Shown piece by piece: positions 51,025 through 59,998 of a stretch of 64,000 bases of DNA. The position numbers and the translations under genes are program-made. The notes under the pieces were generated by a model that saw only the letters and a program-made list of their open reading frames with translations, was not told the DNA's origin and did not search any database. Within the stretch, counting starts at the first letter, position 1. Each line of letters starts with the position of its first letter. This stretch comes from Nocardioidaceae bacterium UBA4001 (GTDB lineage Bacteria; Actinomycetota; Actinomycetes; Propionibacteriales; Nocardioidaceae): the NCBI GenBank assembly GCA_002384855.1, contig DGBP01000074.1, positions 75,365-139,364 on the forward strand. Direction: 5' to 3'.

Positions 51025-52797
51025 ATGAACAGCACGGCCGTCTCGAGGTGGGAGTCCCAGCGCAGCTTCGACGAGCTGGGGCGACCGCTGCGTGACCTGA
51101 CCTTCTGCGTGGTCGACCTGGAGACGACCGGCGGGTCTGCGGCGGGCGGGTCGATGATCACCGAGGTCGGTGCCGTGAAGGTCCGCGGCGGCGAGATCCT
51201 CGGGGAGTTCCAGACGCTGGTGAACCCCAACCAGGCGATCCCGGCCTTCATCGCCGTGCTGACCGGCATCACCGACTCGATGGTGGCCACCGCGCCGCGG
51301 ATCGAGCAGGTGCTTCCGCAGTTCCTGGAGTTCGCCCAGGGCTGTGTCCTCGTGGCGCACAACGCCCCCTTCGACGTCGGCTTCCTCAAGCACTTCGCCG
51401 CCGAGCAGGGGCGTCCCTGGCCGGGCTTCGAGGTGTTGGACACGGCTCGCCTCGCCCGGCGGGTCATCACGCGTGACGACGCCCCCAACTGCAAGCTCGG
51501 CTCGCTCGCCACCCTCTTCGGGGCGACGACCACACCCAACCACCGCGCGCTGTCCGACGCCCGCGCGACGGTCGACGTCATGCACGGCCTCTTCGCGCGG
51601 CTCGGCGGCCTCGGGGTGCACACGCTGGAGGAGCTCCAGACGTTCTCCTCCCGGGTCAGCACCGCCCAGCGGAAGAAGCGGCACCTGGCCGAGGCGCTCC
51701 CCCACGCCCCGGGCGTCTACCTCTTCCGCGACGACCGCGACCGAGTGCTGTACGTCGGCACGTCGAAGGATCTCCGCACGCGGGTGCGCTCGTACTTCAC
51801 CGCCTCGGAGACGCGCTCACGCATGGGTGAGATGGTCGGCCTCACCGAGACGGTCACCGGCATCGAGTGCGCGACCGCTCTGGAGGCCGAGGTCCGCGAG
51901 CTGCGCCTGATCGCCGAGCACAAGCCGAAGTACAACCGCCGCTCCCGCTTCCCTGAGCGCGTGCACTGGGTCAAGCTCACCGTCGAGCCGTGGCCTCGCC
52001 TGTCCCTGGTGCGCCAGGTGCTCGACGACGGCGCGGAGTACCTCGGTCCCTTCGGCTCCAAGAAGGTCGCCGAGCGCGCCGTTGCCGCGCTGCACGAGAC
52101 CTTCCCGATCCGCCAGTGCGGTGGACGCATGGCGCGCCTGCCCTCCCAGACCCCGTGCGCCCTCGGCGAGATGGGCAAGTGTCTCTCGCCCTGCGACGGC
52201 AGTGTGGAGACCGAGGTGTACGACGGCGTGGTCACCGACCTCCGGGCGACGCTGACGGGCGCACCCGATGCCGTCGTCGCCTCGCTCACGGGCCGGATGA
52301 GCACGCTGTCTGTCTCCGAGCGCTTCGAGGAGGCCGCGACGATCCGCGACCGCCTGACGTCGTTCGTCCGCTCCGCGTCGAGGACCCAACGCCTCCGGGC
52401 GCTGACCCGCTGCTCGGAGCTGGTGGCCGCGCGCCGTGGCGACGACGGCCGTTGGGGCGTCCACGTCGTGCGCCACGGCCGACTGGCTGCAGTGGGAGTA
52501 ATCCCACCCGGCGCCCACGCGGGCGAGTGGGTCAAGCAGCTGCGGGCCGGCGCCGAGACGGTCTCCCCCGGCCCCGGTCCTACACCGGCCGCCACCGCCG
52601 AAGAGACGGAGAAAATCCTGCGCTGGCTGGAGTCCGACGGGGTGCGGCTCGTCCACGTCGACGGCGAGTGGAGCAGCCCGATCAGCGGGGCCCGCAAACA
52701 TCTGCGGCTGCACGACGCCGCCGGCGAGTCCCGGGACAAGCTCGTGCCCTTCGACGACCGGCGGGACCTCCGACCGGTGCACCAGCCGGCGAGGTAG
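51025..52797 (+). CDS. DEDDh exonuclease fused to UvrC-type GIY-YIG endonuclease (Rv2191-like)
   Basis: A 590-residue fusion. The N-terminal exonuclease (about residues 20-200) has TFCVVDLETTGG (DxE), HNAPFDVGFL and HRALSDARATVD, the DEDDh set seen in DnaQ. The C-terminal part (about 220-330) is a UvrC-like GIY-YIG nuclease: APGVYLFRDDRDRVLYVGTSKDLRTRVRSYF, then a UvrC-like Cys region (GMGKCLSPCDG-like GEMGKCLSPCDG) and a UVR segment. The UvrC RNase H-like domain is absent, so it is not a standard excinuclease. It matches Rv2191. Role in DNA repair is inferred from the domains. Confidence 0.9.
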   Translation: MNSTAVSRWESQRSFDELGRPLRDLTFCVVDLETTGGSAAGGSMITEVGAVKVRGGEILGEFQTLVNPNQAIPAFIAVLTGITDSMVATAPRIEQVLPQFLEFAQGCVLVAHNAPFDVGFLKHFAAEQGRPWPGFEVLDTARLARRVITRDDAPNCKLGSLATLFGATTTPNHRALSDARATVDVMHGLFARLGGLGVHTLEELQTFSSRVSTAQRKKRHLAEALPHAPGVYLFRDDRDRVLYVGTSKDLRTRVRSYFTASETRSRMGEMVGLTETVTGIECATALEAEVRELRLIAEHKPKYNRRSRFPERVHWVKLTVEPWPRLSLVRQVLDDGAEYLGPFGSKKVAERAVAALHETFPIRQCGGRMARLPSQTPCALGEMGKCLSPCDGSVETEVYDGVVTDLRATLTGAPDAVVASLTGRMSTLSVSERFEEAATIRDRLTSFVRSASRTQRLRALTRCSELVAARRGDDGRWGVHVVRHGRLAAVGVIPPGAHAGEWVKQLRAGAETVSPGPGPTPAATAEETEKILRWLESDGVRLVHVDGEWSSPISGARKHLRLHDAAGESRDKLVPFDDRRDLRPVHQPAR

Positions 52798-52816
52798 TCC
52801 GTCTCCCCTCCCCGCC

Positions 52817-53432
52817 ATGACTTGGCTCGACGCACTCGGCTGGGCGGGCTCGGTGCTGCTCGTCTTCTCCCTGGCCCAAGCACGGGTGCTGCGCTTCCGC
52901 ATCCTCAACCTGCTGGCCTGCGTGATCCTCGTCGTCTTCAACTGGTTGCTGGGCATCTGGCCGCTGGTCGCGATGAACGTGGTGCTCGTCGGCATCAACC
53001 TGTGGTTCGTCCGCAAGCTGCTGACCCAGCGCCATGACGCGGATGTCTTCAAGGTCCTCGAGGTCGGGCCTAACGACGAGTACCTCCGCCATGTCCTCCG
53101 AGTGCACAGCCACGACATCCTGAAGTTCCAGCCCGACTTCGTCTGGGACGGCGCCGAGCCCGGCCGCTCCGCCTACCTCGCTGCACGAGGTAGGCGGAGC
53201 GGTCGGGGTCGTCCTCGTCAGGGACTCCGGGAACGGTGTGGCCGAGGTGGATCTCGACTACGTGACGCCGCGGTTCCGCGACTTCTCCCCCGGTGAGTTC
53301 GTCTGGCGCCGCAGCGGCCTGCTCAGGGAGGACGGCTACCGGCGGGTGCTCACCTCGCCGGCCATGGTGGGTGCGTACTACGACAAGATCGGTTTTCGTC
53401 GGGAGGGCGACAGGTTCGTCCTGGACCTCTGA
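52817..53432 (+). pseudogene. YgjV-like membrane protein gene, frameshifted at a hairpin
   Basis: The N-terminal half (residues 1-120) encodes a YgjV-type membrane protein: WLDALGWAGSVLLVFSLAQ, then three hydrophobic helices and a soluble segment FKVLEVGPNDEYLRHVLRVHSHD. After AYL the frame turns into Arg/Gly-rich nonsense ending at 53296. One base later the natural continuation resumes as LHEVGGAVGVVLVRDSG and runs to TGA 53432. A single extra G at 53180 explains it, exactly at the base of a perfect 17-bp stem. Function of the family is unknown. Confidence 0.8.
53164..53202. repeat. Perfect 17-bp hairpin inside a coding sequence
   Basis: Arms 53164-53180 and 53186-53202 are exact complements around the loop CTGCA. 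The frameshift of the surrounding gene falls at the inner end of the left arm. Confidence 0.9.
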
Positions 53433-53452
53433 GCTGTGCCCCGGCCGTCCGA

Positions 53453-53458
53453 TAGCCT
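53453..53458 (+). promoter_or_regulatory. -10 element (TAGCCT) of the Lrp/AsnC-domain gene
   Basis: TAGCCT lies 6 nt before ATG 53465. Confidence 0.5.
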
Positions 53459-53464
53459 CGGGCC

Positions 53465-53743
53465 ATGATCACCGCCATCGTCTTCGTGAAGGCCGACGTC
53501 GCCCGCATCCCCGAGGTCGCCGAGCAGATCGCCGCGCTCGACGGGGTCAGCGAGGTCTACAGCGTCACCGGGCAGATCGACCTCATCGCGCTCGTGCGCG
53601 TGCGCCAGCACGAGGACGTCGCTGCCGTCGTGGCGGACCGGCTCAACAAGGTGCCCGGTGTCCTGGAGACCGAGACCCACATCGCCTTCCGGACCTACTC
53701 CCAGCACGACCTGGAGTCGGCGTTCTCGCTGGGGCTCGATTAG
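53465..53743 (+). CDS. Stand-alone Lrp/AsnC effector (RAM) domain protein
   Basis: A 92-residue protein consisting only of the AsnC-type ligand-binding domain. It starts MITAIVFVKADVARIPEVAEQIAALDGVSEVYSVTGQIDLIALVRV, the first beta-alpha-beta of the domain, and lacks any helix-turn-helix. Such stand-alone RAM proteins form dimers or decamers and bind amino acids; they may modulate full-length Lrp proteins. TAGCCT lies 6 nt before the ATG. Its stop codon is 17 bp from the convergent tadC stop codon. Confidence 0.88.
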   Translation: MITAIVFVKADVARIPEVAEQIAALDGVSEVYSVTGQIDLIALVRVRQHEDVAAVVADRLNKVPGVLETETHIAFRTYSQHDLESAFSLGLD

Positions 53744-53760
53744 CCAGTTGAGGACGCCGG

Positions 53761-54672
53761 TTACATCTCCATGAAGGTCCGGGCGATGTTCACCGCACCC
53801 GGTCCGATGACGACGATGAACATGACCGGCAGGATGCACACGATGAGCGGGATCAGGATCTTGACGGCGACCTTCTGAGCCTTCTCCTCCGCCTTCTGCC
53901 GGCGGACGAGCCTCATGTTTGCGCTCTGCTCTCGAAGGACTCCACCGATGGGAAGACCGAGGCGGTCAGCTTGGACGAGCGCAGTGGTGAAGTTCTTGAC
54001 CTCCGCCAGAGTCATCCGCTCACCCATGGACGAGAAAGCGTCGCCACGCGAACGGCCGATCTGGATCTCTGACAGCACGCGAGCGAACTCGCCGCTGATC
54101 GGCCCCTCGACGTTCCGGGACACCTGCGTGAGGGCGGCGTCGAAGCCCTGGCCGGCCTCGACACACACCGTCAGCATGTCCAGGGCGTCGGCCAAGCCCT
54201 TGCTGACCTCTTCCTGTCTCTTGAGAGCGATGTTGTAGAGGAGCAGGTCGGGCAGGAAGAACATCGCCGCGCCGGCGCCGAGTGTGATGAGGATTCCACC
54301 CACCGTCAGCCCGGTGTAGAGGAAGCCCACGGCGACCCCGAGCACGAGCGCCGCGCCCTTAACGCCGTACAGTCGTTCGACCGTCCACCCTGCCGGGTTC
54401 CCCGCCCGGTCAAGCATCCTGGTGAGGCGTTCACTGGTCCCATTCGGGGACAGCCCGATAGCCAGGTTCCTCGTGAAGTTGAGCAGGGGGACCAGCAACC
54501 GGTCCCTCGTCGCCATCTCGGACTTGACGACGCTCCGCGCGTCCGGAGTCTGGTCGATGAGCGCCAGGGACTTGGCGACGCCCGTCGGGCTGCTCGTGCT
54601 GAGGCCGACGGTGAGGACTACGGCCATCACGGCGAGTCCGATCAGGGTTGCACCTATGTAGACGTCGGACAT
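53761..54672 (-). CDS. tadC: Tad pilus inner-membrane platform protein TadC
   Basis: A 303-residue GspF-type (T2SSF) protein. Four membrane helices are seen (about residues 5-25, 105-125, 130-150, 270-292), with the cytoplasmic T2SSF helical bundle between. The bundle shows KGLADALDMLTVCVEAGQGFDAAL and EFARVLSEIQIGRSRGDAFSSMGERM, the conserved acidic/Gly pattern. With TadB it forms the platform for Flp pilus assembly powered by TadA. It is the last visible gene of the tad cluster, 1 bp after tadB. Confidence 0.92.
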   Translation of the reverse strand: MSDVYIGATLIGLAVMAVVLTVGLSTSSPTGVAKSLALIDQTPDARSVVKSEMATRDRLLVPLLNFTRNLAIGLSPNGTSERLTRMLDRAGNPAGWTVERLYGVKGAALVLGVAVGFLYTGLTVGGILITLGAGAAMFFLPDLLLYNIALKRQEEVSKGLADALDMLTVCVEAGQGFDAALTQVSRNVEGPISGEFARVLSEIQIGRSRGDAFSSMGERMTLAEVKNFTTALVQADRLGLPIGGVLREQSANMRLVRRQKAEEKAQKVAVKILIPLIVCILPVMFIVVIGPGAVNIARTFMEM

Positions 54673-54673
54673 G

Positions 54674-56641
54674 TCAGACCTCGATCCTCACGACCTTGCG
54701 CATCCAGAAGATGCCGACCACCAACAGGACCACGCCGAACGCCAGCATGATGAGACCGAGCGGATCGGTCCACAGCACCTGTATGTACTCGCGGTTCGAC
54801 GCGAAGAGGTAGAGGAAGAGCCCGATCGGCAGGGCAATCAGGATGTAGGCGGACAGCCGGCCCTCGGCCGACAGGGACTTGACCATGCGGTGCAGGGACT
54901 CCCGCTCGCGCAGAGTCGCCGCAGTGGTGCGCAGGGTGTCCGCAAGGTTTCCGCCCACTTCACGCTGGATCCGGATAGCCATCACTGCCCATCGCAACGA
55001 GGTGCTGTCCATCCGCTCAGCCATGTGGTCGAGCGCATCGGGCACGTCCGTCCCGATGCGTGTCTCGGCCAGTGCACGCGAAAACTCCTTCGCGGCCGGT
55101 TCAGCCGCGTCGCGCGCCACGGCGTCGAGGGCCTGAGGCAGACCGAAGCCGCTCCGAAGGCTGGTGGCGACGAGGGTCAGGACATCCGGCAGCACCCTCT
55201 CGAACTTCTTCGCCCTGTGTGCAGCCAGGAATCGAAGGACAAGCTGGGGCAGCAAGAACCCGGCGGCGGCCGTCGCCGAACACAGTGCAACGAAGACCAG
55301 GAACTGCGCTCCGCCAGCGAGGAGCATCATCAGCGCGGCAGCGACCAAAGCACTCACCAGCCTGATCAGAAGCCACTCGCCGGCCCTGAAGGACAGGTCC
55401 GCGCGGTCGATCAGCGCCAGGGTGGTCTTGGTGGACTTTCGGTCCTGCATGAACCTGTCACCCGCAGCCACCATGTGGCCGGTGATGGCCGCCTGCTGGG
55501 CCTTGGCCGGCTGCTTCTGGAACTGCTCCGCGCCCGCGTACACGGCGACGGAGGCGATTCTCCGCTCCCGCTTACTGTGCAGGGAAGGCTGCGTGAGCGC
55601 GAAGACCACTCCGAATAGCGCCAACGCCATTAGCCCCGCAGCCGCCCAGATGAGCCAGGGCTCGTCAGCCGCCTCGATGCGGGGCAGCGCCAAGCCTGTC
55701 TCGGCTGCATCCGCAGACGCAGGCTCCTCGACCACCGGCGCAACGGCACCGACTGCCACGCTACGACGGAACTCGAACGAGGTCTCCCCGGCCCGACCGG
55801 TCAGCGTGAACGGTTGAGCACCGGACAACGCCGCGGGGACGTCCATGACGAACTGCACCTGCGAGTCCAGGGCTGTGGCCGACGCCTGGAAGGCGTCACT
55901 GACGGCGGCTGGGTCATCCGCGGCCACCATCACGCCGCCGTTGGACGACGCAAATGCCTTCAGCGCGGAAGTCGCCTCGGGGTCGTCGGTGCGGAAGCGT
56001 ACGACGTCGACACGCACGCCCTCTCGCAGGAGAGCCGAGGTCGCCTTGTTGAGGGCAGCGGACGGCTCTGCGGCGACCGTGTCGGCCCCGTCGCTGAGCA
56101 GAACGATGCTGCGGTCACCCACCTTGCCGAGTCCCTCGACGGCACTGACCATGCCCTGGTAGAGGCTGGTGTCCCCGCGCGAGGCCAGGCCGTCGACGAC
56201 CCGCTGCGCCGCCTTCCGATTCGTGGTGGGAGCAAGATCCACGCCGGCGGTGTTCGCGAACGAGGTGACGCCGACCTTCACATCCCCCGGCACCTGCTTG
56301 AGGTAGTCGCGGACCGCGGCGCGGACGGTCGCCATGCCCTCGAGACCCATCGAACCGCTTGTATCGATGACCAGCATCGCCGCACGGTTCACCGGTGGCT
56401 CCTGGCTGACAGCCACCGGCACCGACACACCGCCGAGCGTCCCCTCGACGCTGCCGGGGTCGACCTGCGCCTGGGACACGCTGCGCAGGGTCAGCACGCC
56501 GCTGACCCTGCCGTCCACGGCACGCACATCGCTGATGCTGACGTCGACCGGATCGGCCGCTACCGCCGCGCCGGGCGCCAGCGCCACGCCGCTGAGCATC
56601 AGCGCCGCCACAGCCCCGCGGCGCAGTCGTCGCCTGATCAC
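54674..56641 (-). CDS. tadB: vWA domain fused to TadB pilus platform protein
   Basis: A 655-residue fusion, about twice the usual TadB length. A signal peptide (residues 1-28) leads to an extracytoplasmic von Willebrand factor A domain (about 80-265) with a MIDAS motif LVIDTSGSMGLEG and the later Thr/Asp positions (SRGDTSLYQG, LLSDGADTV). A beta domain and a helix at about 330-350 follow. The TadB part comprises helices near 425-470 and the T2SSF bundle (FERVLPDVLTLVATSLRSGFGLPQALDAVA). The vWA domain may bind pilin or an envelope ligand. The gene overlaps tadA by 4 nt. Confidence 0.88.
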   Translation of the reverse strand: MIRRRLRRGAVAALMLSGVALAPGAAVAADPVDVSISDVRAVDGRVSGVLTLRSVSQAQVDPGSVEGTLGGVSVPVAVSQEPPVNRAAMLVIDTSGSMGLEGMATVRAAVRDYLKQVPGDVKVGVTSFANTAGVDLAPTTNRKAAQRVVDGLASRGDTSLYQGMVSAVEGLGKVGDRSIVLLSDGADTVAAEPSAALNKATSALLREGVRVDVVRFRTDDPEATSALKAFASSNGGVMVAADDPAAVSDAFQASATALDSQVQFVMDVPAALSGAQPFTLTGRAGETSFEFRRSVAVGAVAPVVEEPASADAAETGLALPRIEAADEPWLIWAAAGLMALALFGVVFALTQPSLHSKRERRIASVAVYAGAEQFQKQPAKAQQAAITGHMVAAGDRFMQDRKSTKTTLALIDRADLSFRAGEWLLIRLVSALVAAALMMLLAGGAQFLVFVALCSATAAAGFLLPQLVLRFLAAHRAKKFERVLPDVLTLVATSLRSGFGLPQALDAVARDAAEPAAKEFSRALAETRIGTDVPDALDHMAERMDSTSLRWAVMAIRIQREVGGNLADTLRTTAATLRERESLHRMVKSLSAEGRLSAYILIALPIGLFLYLFASNREYIQVLWTDPLGLIMLAFGVVLLVVGIFWMRKVVRIEV

Positions 56642-58017
56642 ACGAAGCCCCGCGAGAACAGAGTGACGGGCAGCTCGACGCCCTGATCCATCAGGTCCTG
56701 GGCGAACTTCGGCCTGATCCCAGTAGGCCTCAGAGTGCCGCGGAACCGGCCGTTCTCGTCTCGACCGGCCGAGTAGTCGAACGAGAAGATGTCCTGCAGG
56801 GTCACCACGTCGGACTCCATCCCGACGACCTCGCTGATAGCCGTGATGCGCCGAGAACCGTCCTTCAGACGAGACTGCTGGACGATCATGTCCACGGCGC
56901 CGGCGATCTGCTCCCGGATGGCGCGCACCGGCAGGTCGACACCCGCCATGAGCACCATCGTCTCCAGACGCGCAACGCTGTCGCGCGGGCTGTTCGCGTG
57001 CACGGTGGTGATCGAGCCGTCGTGGCCGGTGTTCATGGCCTGGAGCATGTCGAGCGCGGCGCCGTCACGGACCTCACCGACGATGATCCGGTCCGGGCGC
57101 ATACGCAACGAGTTGCGGACCAGCTCCCGGATCGGGATAGCGCCCCTTCCCTCGATGTTCGCCGGCCGCGCCTCAAGGCGCAGGACGTGGTGCTGGCGCA
57201 GCTGGAGCTCGGCCGCGTCCTCGATCGTCACGATGCGCTCGTCGTCGGGAAGGAACGAGCTGATGACGTTGAGGGTCGTGGTCTTTCCGGAGCCGGTACC
57301 GCCGGAGATGATGATGTTCCGCCGACCGCGCACGCAGGCGTCAAGGAAGTCCCGGACCTCCTCGGTCATCGTCCCGAAGCCGATCAGGTCCCGGGCGGTG
57401 AAGGGGTCCGCTGCGAACTTACGGATGGTCAGCATCGCGCCGTCGAGCGCGATCGGGGCGACCACCGCGTTGACACGCGAGCCATCGGGCAGTCGCGCGT
57501 CGACCAGCGGGCTGGACTCGTCGACCCGGCGACCCACTCGGGAGACGATCTTGTCGATGATCCGCCGCAGGTGGGCGTCGTCGGAGAACCGCTCCGTGAC
57601 GGGGTAGATCTTTCCGCCACGCTCGATGTAGATCGAGTCCGGACCGTTCACCATGATCTCGGTGACCTCGGTGTCCTTGAGGAGCGGCTCGAGCGGTCCG
57701 TGGCCGAGGATGTCGTTCAGCACGTCCTGCGCGATACGTGTCCGGTCGGCATGCGAGAGCGGAGTCTCCTCCGACTCGATGACCTCTTGGAGCGTGCTGC
57801 GGACCTGTCCGCTCAGCTCGGCCTCCGAGAGGTGCGGGTCGTACAGTCGCGGGCCGAGCGTGTCGACGAGGGACTGGTGCACTCGCTCCTTGACCGCGGC
57901 GAACGGATCGCGCGGGGAGGCTGGACGGGCGTGGTCACGGGCCGGCGCGCCTGAGGCCGCCGGCACCGGGTTCTGGCTGAGCCTGGCCTGGTCGAGTCGT
58001 GCAGCGAGGTTGCTCAT
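56638..58017 (-). CDS. tadA: Tad pilus secretion ATPase TadA/CpaF
   Basis: A 459-residue hexameric ATPase powering Flp pilus assembly at the inner membrane. Walker A is ISGGTGSGKTTTLN, the Asp box IVTIEDAAELQL, Walker B DRIIVGEVRDGAALDML and the His box HDGSITTVHANS. The N-terminal helical domain (about residues 40-160) contains the conserved EVTEIMVNGPDSIYIERGGK. Length fits CpaF (about 430-480). ATGA overlaps link it to tadZ before and tadB after. Confidence 0.95.
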   Translation of the reverse strand: MSNLAARLDQARLSQNPVPAASGAPARDHARPASPRDPFAAVKERVHQSLVDTLGPRLYDPHLSEAELSGQVRSTLQEVIESEETPLSHADRTRIAQDVLNDILGHGPLEPLLKDTEVTEIMVNGPDSIYIERGGKIYPVTERFSDDAHLRRIIDKIVSRVGRRVDESSPLVDARLPDGSRVNAVVAPIALDGAMLTIRKFAADPFTARDLIGFGTMTEEVRDFLDACVRGRRNIIISGGTGSGKTTTLNVISSFLPDDERIVTIEDAAELQLRQHHVLRLEARPANIEGRGAIPIRELVRNSLRMRPDRIIVGEVRDGAALDMLQAMNTGHDGSITTVHANSPRDSVARLETMVLMAGVDLPVRAIREQIAGAVDMIVQQSRLKDGSRRITAISEVVGMESDVVTLQDIFSFDYSAGRDENGRFRGTLRPTGIRPKFAQDLMDQGVELPVTLFSRGFV

Positions 58018-59201
58018 GCGGTGCTCCTGGCGAAGCTGAAAGTACGGCGCGTGACGTTGAGGTGCTTGCCGGACTCAGCGACCGGCTCGCCGAAACGCCG
58101 GCGGATCTCACGGTCCGCCAGATCCCGCATGGCGATCGACACCGGGTTCTTCGGCTCGTCGAGCACGATCGGCACACCGCGGTTGACCGATGCAGGCACG
58201 GTGAGACTGTTCGGAACACTGGCGGCGATCGGCTGCTGCAAAGCGGCTTCCACGTCCGACGCCTTGAGGCCGACCTTGGCGTCCGACCGGTTCAGCACGA
58301 TGAACCGTGCCTCCTTGGGCGCTCCCAGCGCGTCCAAGGTGTTCAGTGCGATGCGTAGGTTCTTCACCGCCGGGATGTCCAGGGTCGCGATCAGCAAGGT
58401 GAGGTCGCTGACATCGATGGCCGCGAGGACATGCTCAGTAAAGGAGGGCGGCGTGTCGATCAGGACGTAGTCGTAGACACTGCGCGCCACCCGGATCAGC
58501 TCGGTCACCACATGCGCCGGGATGCGCTCCGCGTCCGCAGGGTCCGAGGGCGCGGCGGCCACCTCGAGCCCGCTCTCGGCGTGCTTGACCACGACCGACT
58601 CGAGCCCTTGGGGATCTAAGTGCCCGCTCATGGCCACCACGTCACGGACGGACGCCTGCGGAAGCAGCTGGAGACTGATCGCCACGTCGCCGAACATCAG
58701 GTCGAGGTCAATCAGCAGGACGCGCTTGTTCGACGAGGCCAGGTAGGCAGCAATGTTCGTCGACAAAGTCGTCTTGCCGACGCCACCCTTGGCGGAGAAG
58801 ACCGTGATGACCTTGCCGTCGCTCTGCAGTGATTGTTGCTTGCCGGCGAGCTGCGCGGTCAGCTCGAGGCTGCGACGCACGGCGTCGGTCAGAGCAGCCT
58901 GGTCGTCGCTCTGCACCACTTCGCGGATGCCGCTGCGCAGTGCCTCGGAAAGAGCGTGCACCTCGATGCGGTGCCGAAGCAGGATGACGCCGAGCTCGGG
59001 CCGCAGCACCCGCTCCGCCTCCGCCAGCTCGCAGGCGGCCGCCAAGTCGACCTCCGGGCCGATCACGACCAGCGTGTGCGCGGGATTGTCCTCCAGGGCC
59101 CGTGTGACCCGAGCAGCGGCGGTGACGGCCTCGAGATCACTTCCCAGCGCGAAGCGATAGCGATCGACCGCAGCAGGGTTGGTCTCCCAGAGAAGGGTCA
59201 T
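58014..59201 (-). CDS. tadZ: Tad pilus localisation ATPase TadZ/CpaE
   Basis: A 395-residue ParA/MinD-superfamily protein. The N-terminal atypical receiver domain (about residues 1-125) lacks the usual acidic pocket, as in CpaE. The ATPase domain has the deviant Walker A VITVFSAKGGVGKTTLSTN, LLIDLDLMFGD and the YVLIDTPPSFTE box. It marks the assembly site and recruits TadA. It overlaps both cpaB and tadA by 4 nt. Confidence 0.92.
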   Translation of the reverse strand: MTLLWETNPAAVDRYRFALGSDLEAVTAAARVTRALEDNPAHTLVVIGPEVDLAAACELAEAERVLRPELGVILLRHRIEVHALSEALRSGIREVVQSDDQAALTDAVRRSLELTAQLAGKQQSLQSDGKVITVFSAKGGVGKTTLSTNIAAYLASSNKRVLLIDLDLMFGDVAISLQLLPQASVRDVVAMSGHLDPQGLESVVVKHAESGLEVAAAPSDPADAERIPAHVVTELIRVARSVYDYVLIDTPPSFTEHVLAAIDVSDLTLLIATLDIPAVKNLRIALNTLDALGAPKEARFIVLNRSDAKVGLKASDVEAALQQPIAASVPNSLTVPASVNRGVPIVLDEPKNPVSIAMRDLADREIRRRFGEPVAESGKHLNVTRRTFSFARSTA

Positions 59202-59983
59202 GGCAACATCCCCTGACTGAAGATGGTCATGTCATTGACCGAGGCCTCGGTGTCGATTTCGACGTCGGAGCCACGCAGTGCTGCGTAGAGCTTGTACTCG
59301 TTGATGCCGTGGATGAGGCGCTCCGCCTCGTCCGGCTTCACGGCCACCGTGACCAGGAAGCTCGGCTCCGCGGCCACTTCTTCCTCGTCCTCGGGGGCGT
59401 TCTTCGGTGCCATGAGCGCGGAGTCGCCCATGCCGATGACCTCGACGTCGTCGAGCAGCACGCTCGTGCCCTTGATCTCGTTGTCGTTGATCTGCTGCGA
59501 GCGCTTGTCCTCACCCAGGGCCTTGATCCGGTACGACGAGTAGATCGCGATGTGACTGCCCGGTGTGACGAACCGACCGACCCTGGCAGGGTCACTGAGC
59601 TCGACCGAGACCGCCAGCATCCCCGAAGGGACCTCGATCGCCTTCTCACCTGTGGGCCTGGTGCCGAACCTGGCACCGAGAAGGTACTCCCCTGGCTGAA
59701 TGTCGGACAGCGCCAGGAGCGAGTTGTTCTCGGGAGTGATCTCCTGGAGGGCGCCGGTCGGAAGCGCCCCCGCGGCCACCTGGGTCTCTGTGATCAGATC
59801 GGTCCGCTCGGCATCCTTGAGGGTGGTCCCGGCCGGGACCACCTGCTGGGCGACCCAGACCTTTTCGGGCTGTGCGTTCGCGATGGCTCGCTCGTCCGCG
59901 TTGCTCGCGTACACGATCACCAGTGCGCCACCGACCACAGCAAGGACGAGGGCTGCCACTACGGCGAGGATACGTCTGTTCAT
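59198..59983 (-). CDS. cpaB: Flp pilus assembly protein CpaB/RcpC
   Basis: A 261-residue protein with one N-terminal membrane helix (residues about 5-25) and a SAF domain: VWVAQQVVPAGTTLKDAERTDLI and LLALSDIQPGEYLLGARFG. The C-terminal RcpC-type domain includes PSGMLAVSVELSDPARVGRFVTPGSHIAIYSSY. It may bind the cell wall and guide the pilus. GGAAGAG precedes the ATG. It follows the tadG-like gene by 15 nt. Confidence 0.9.
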   Translation of the reverse strand: MNRRILAVVAALVLAVVGGALVIVYASNADERAIANAQPEKVWVAQQVVPAGTTLKDAERTDLITETQVAAGALPTGALQEITPENNSLLALSDIQPGEYLLGARFGTRPTGEKAIEVPSGMLAVSVELSDPARVGRFVTPGSHIAIYSSYRIKALGEDKRSQQINDNEIKGTSVLLDDVEVIGMGDSALMAPKNAPEDEEEVAAEPSFLVTVAVKPDEAERLIHGINEYKLYAALRGSDVEIDTEASVNDMTIFSQGMLP

Positions 59984-59998
59984 GGGGTCTCTTCCTTG

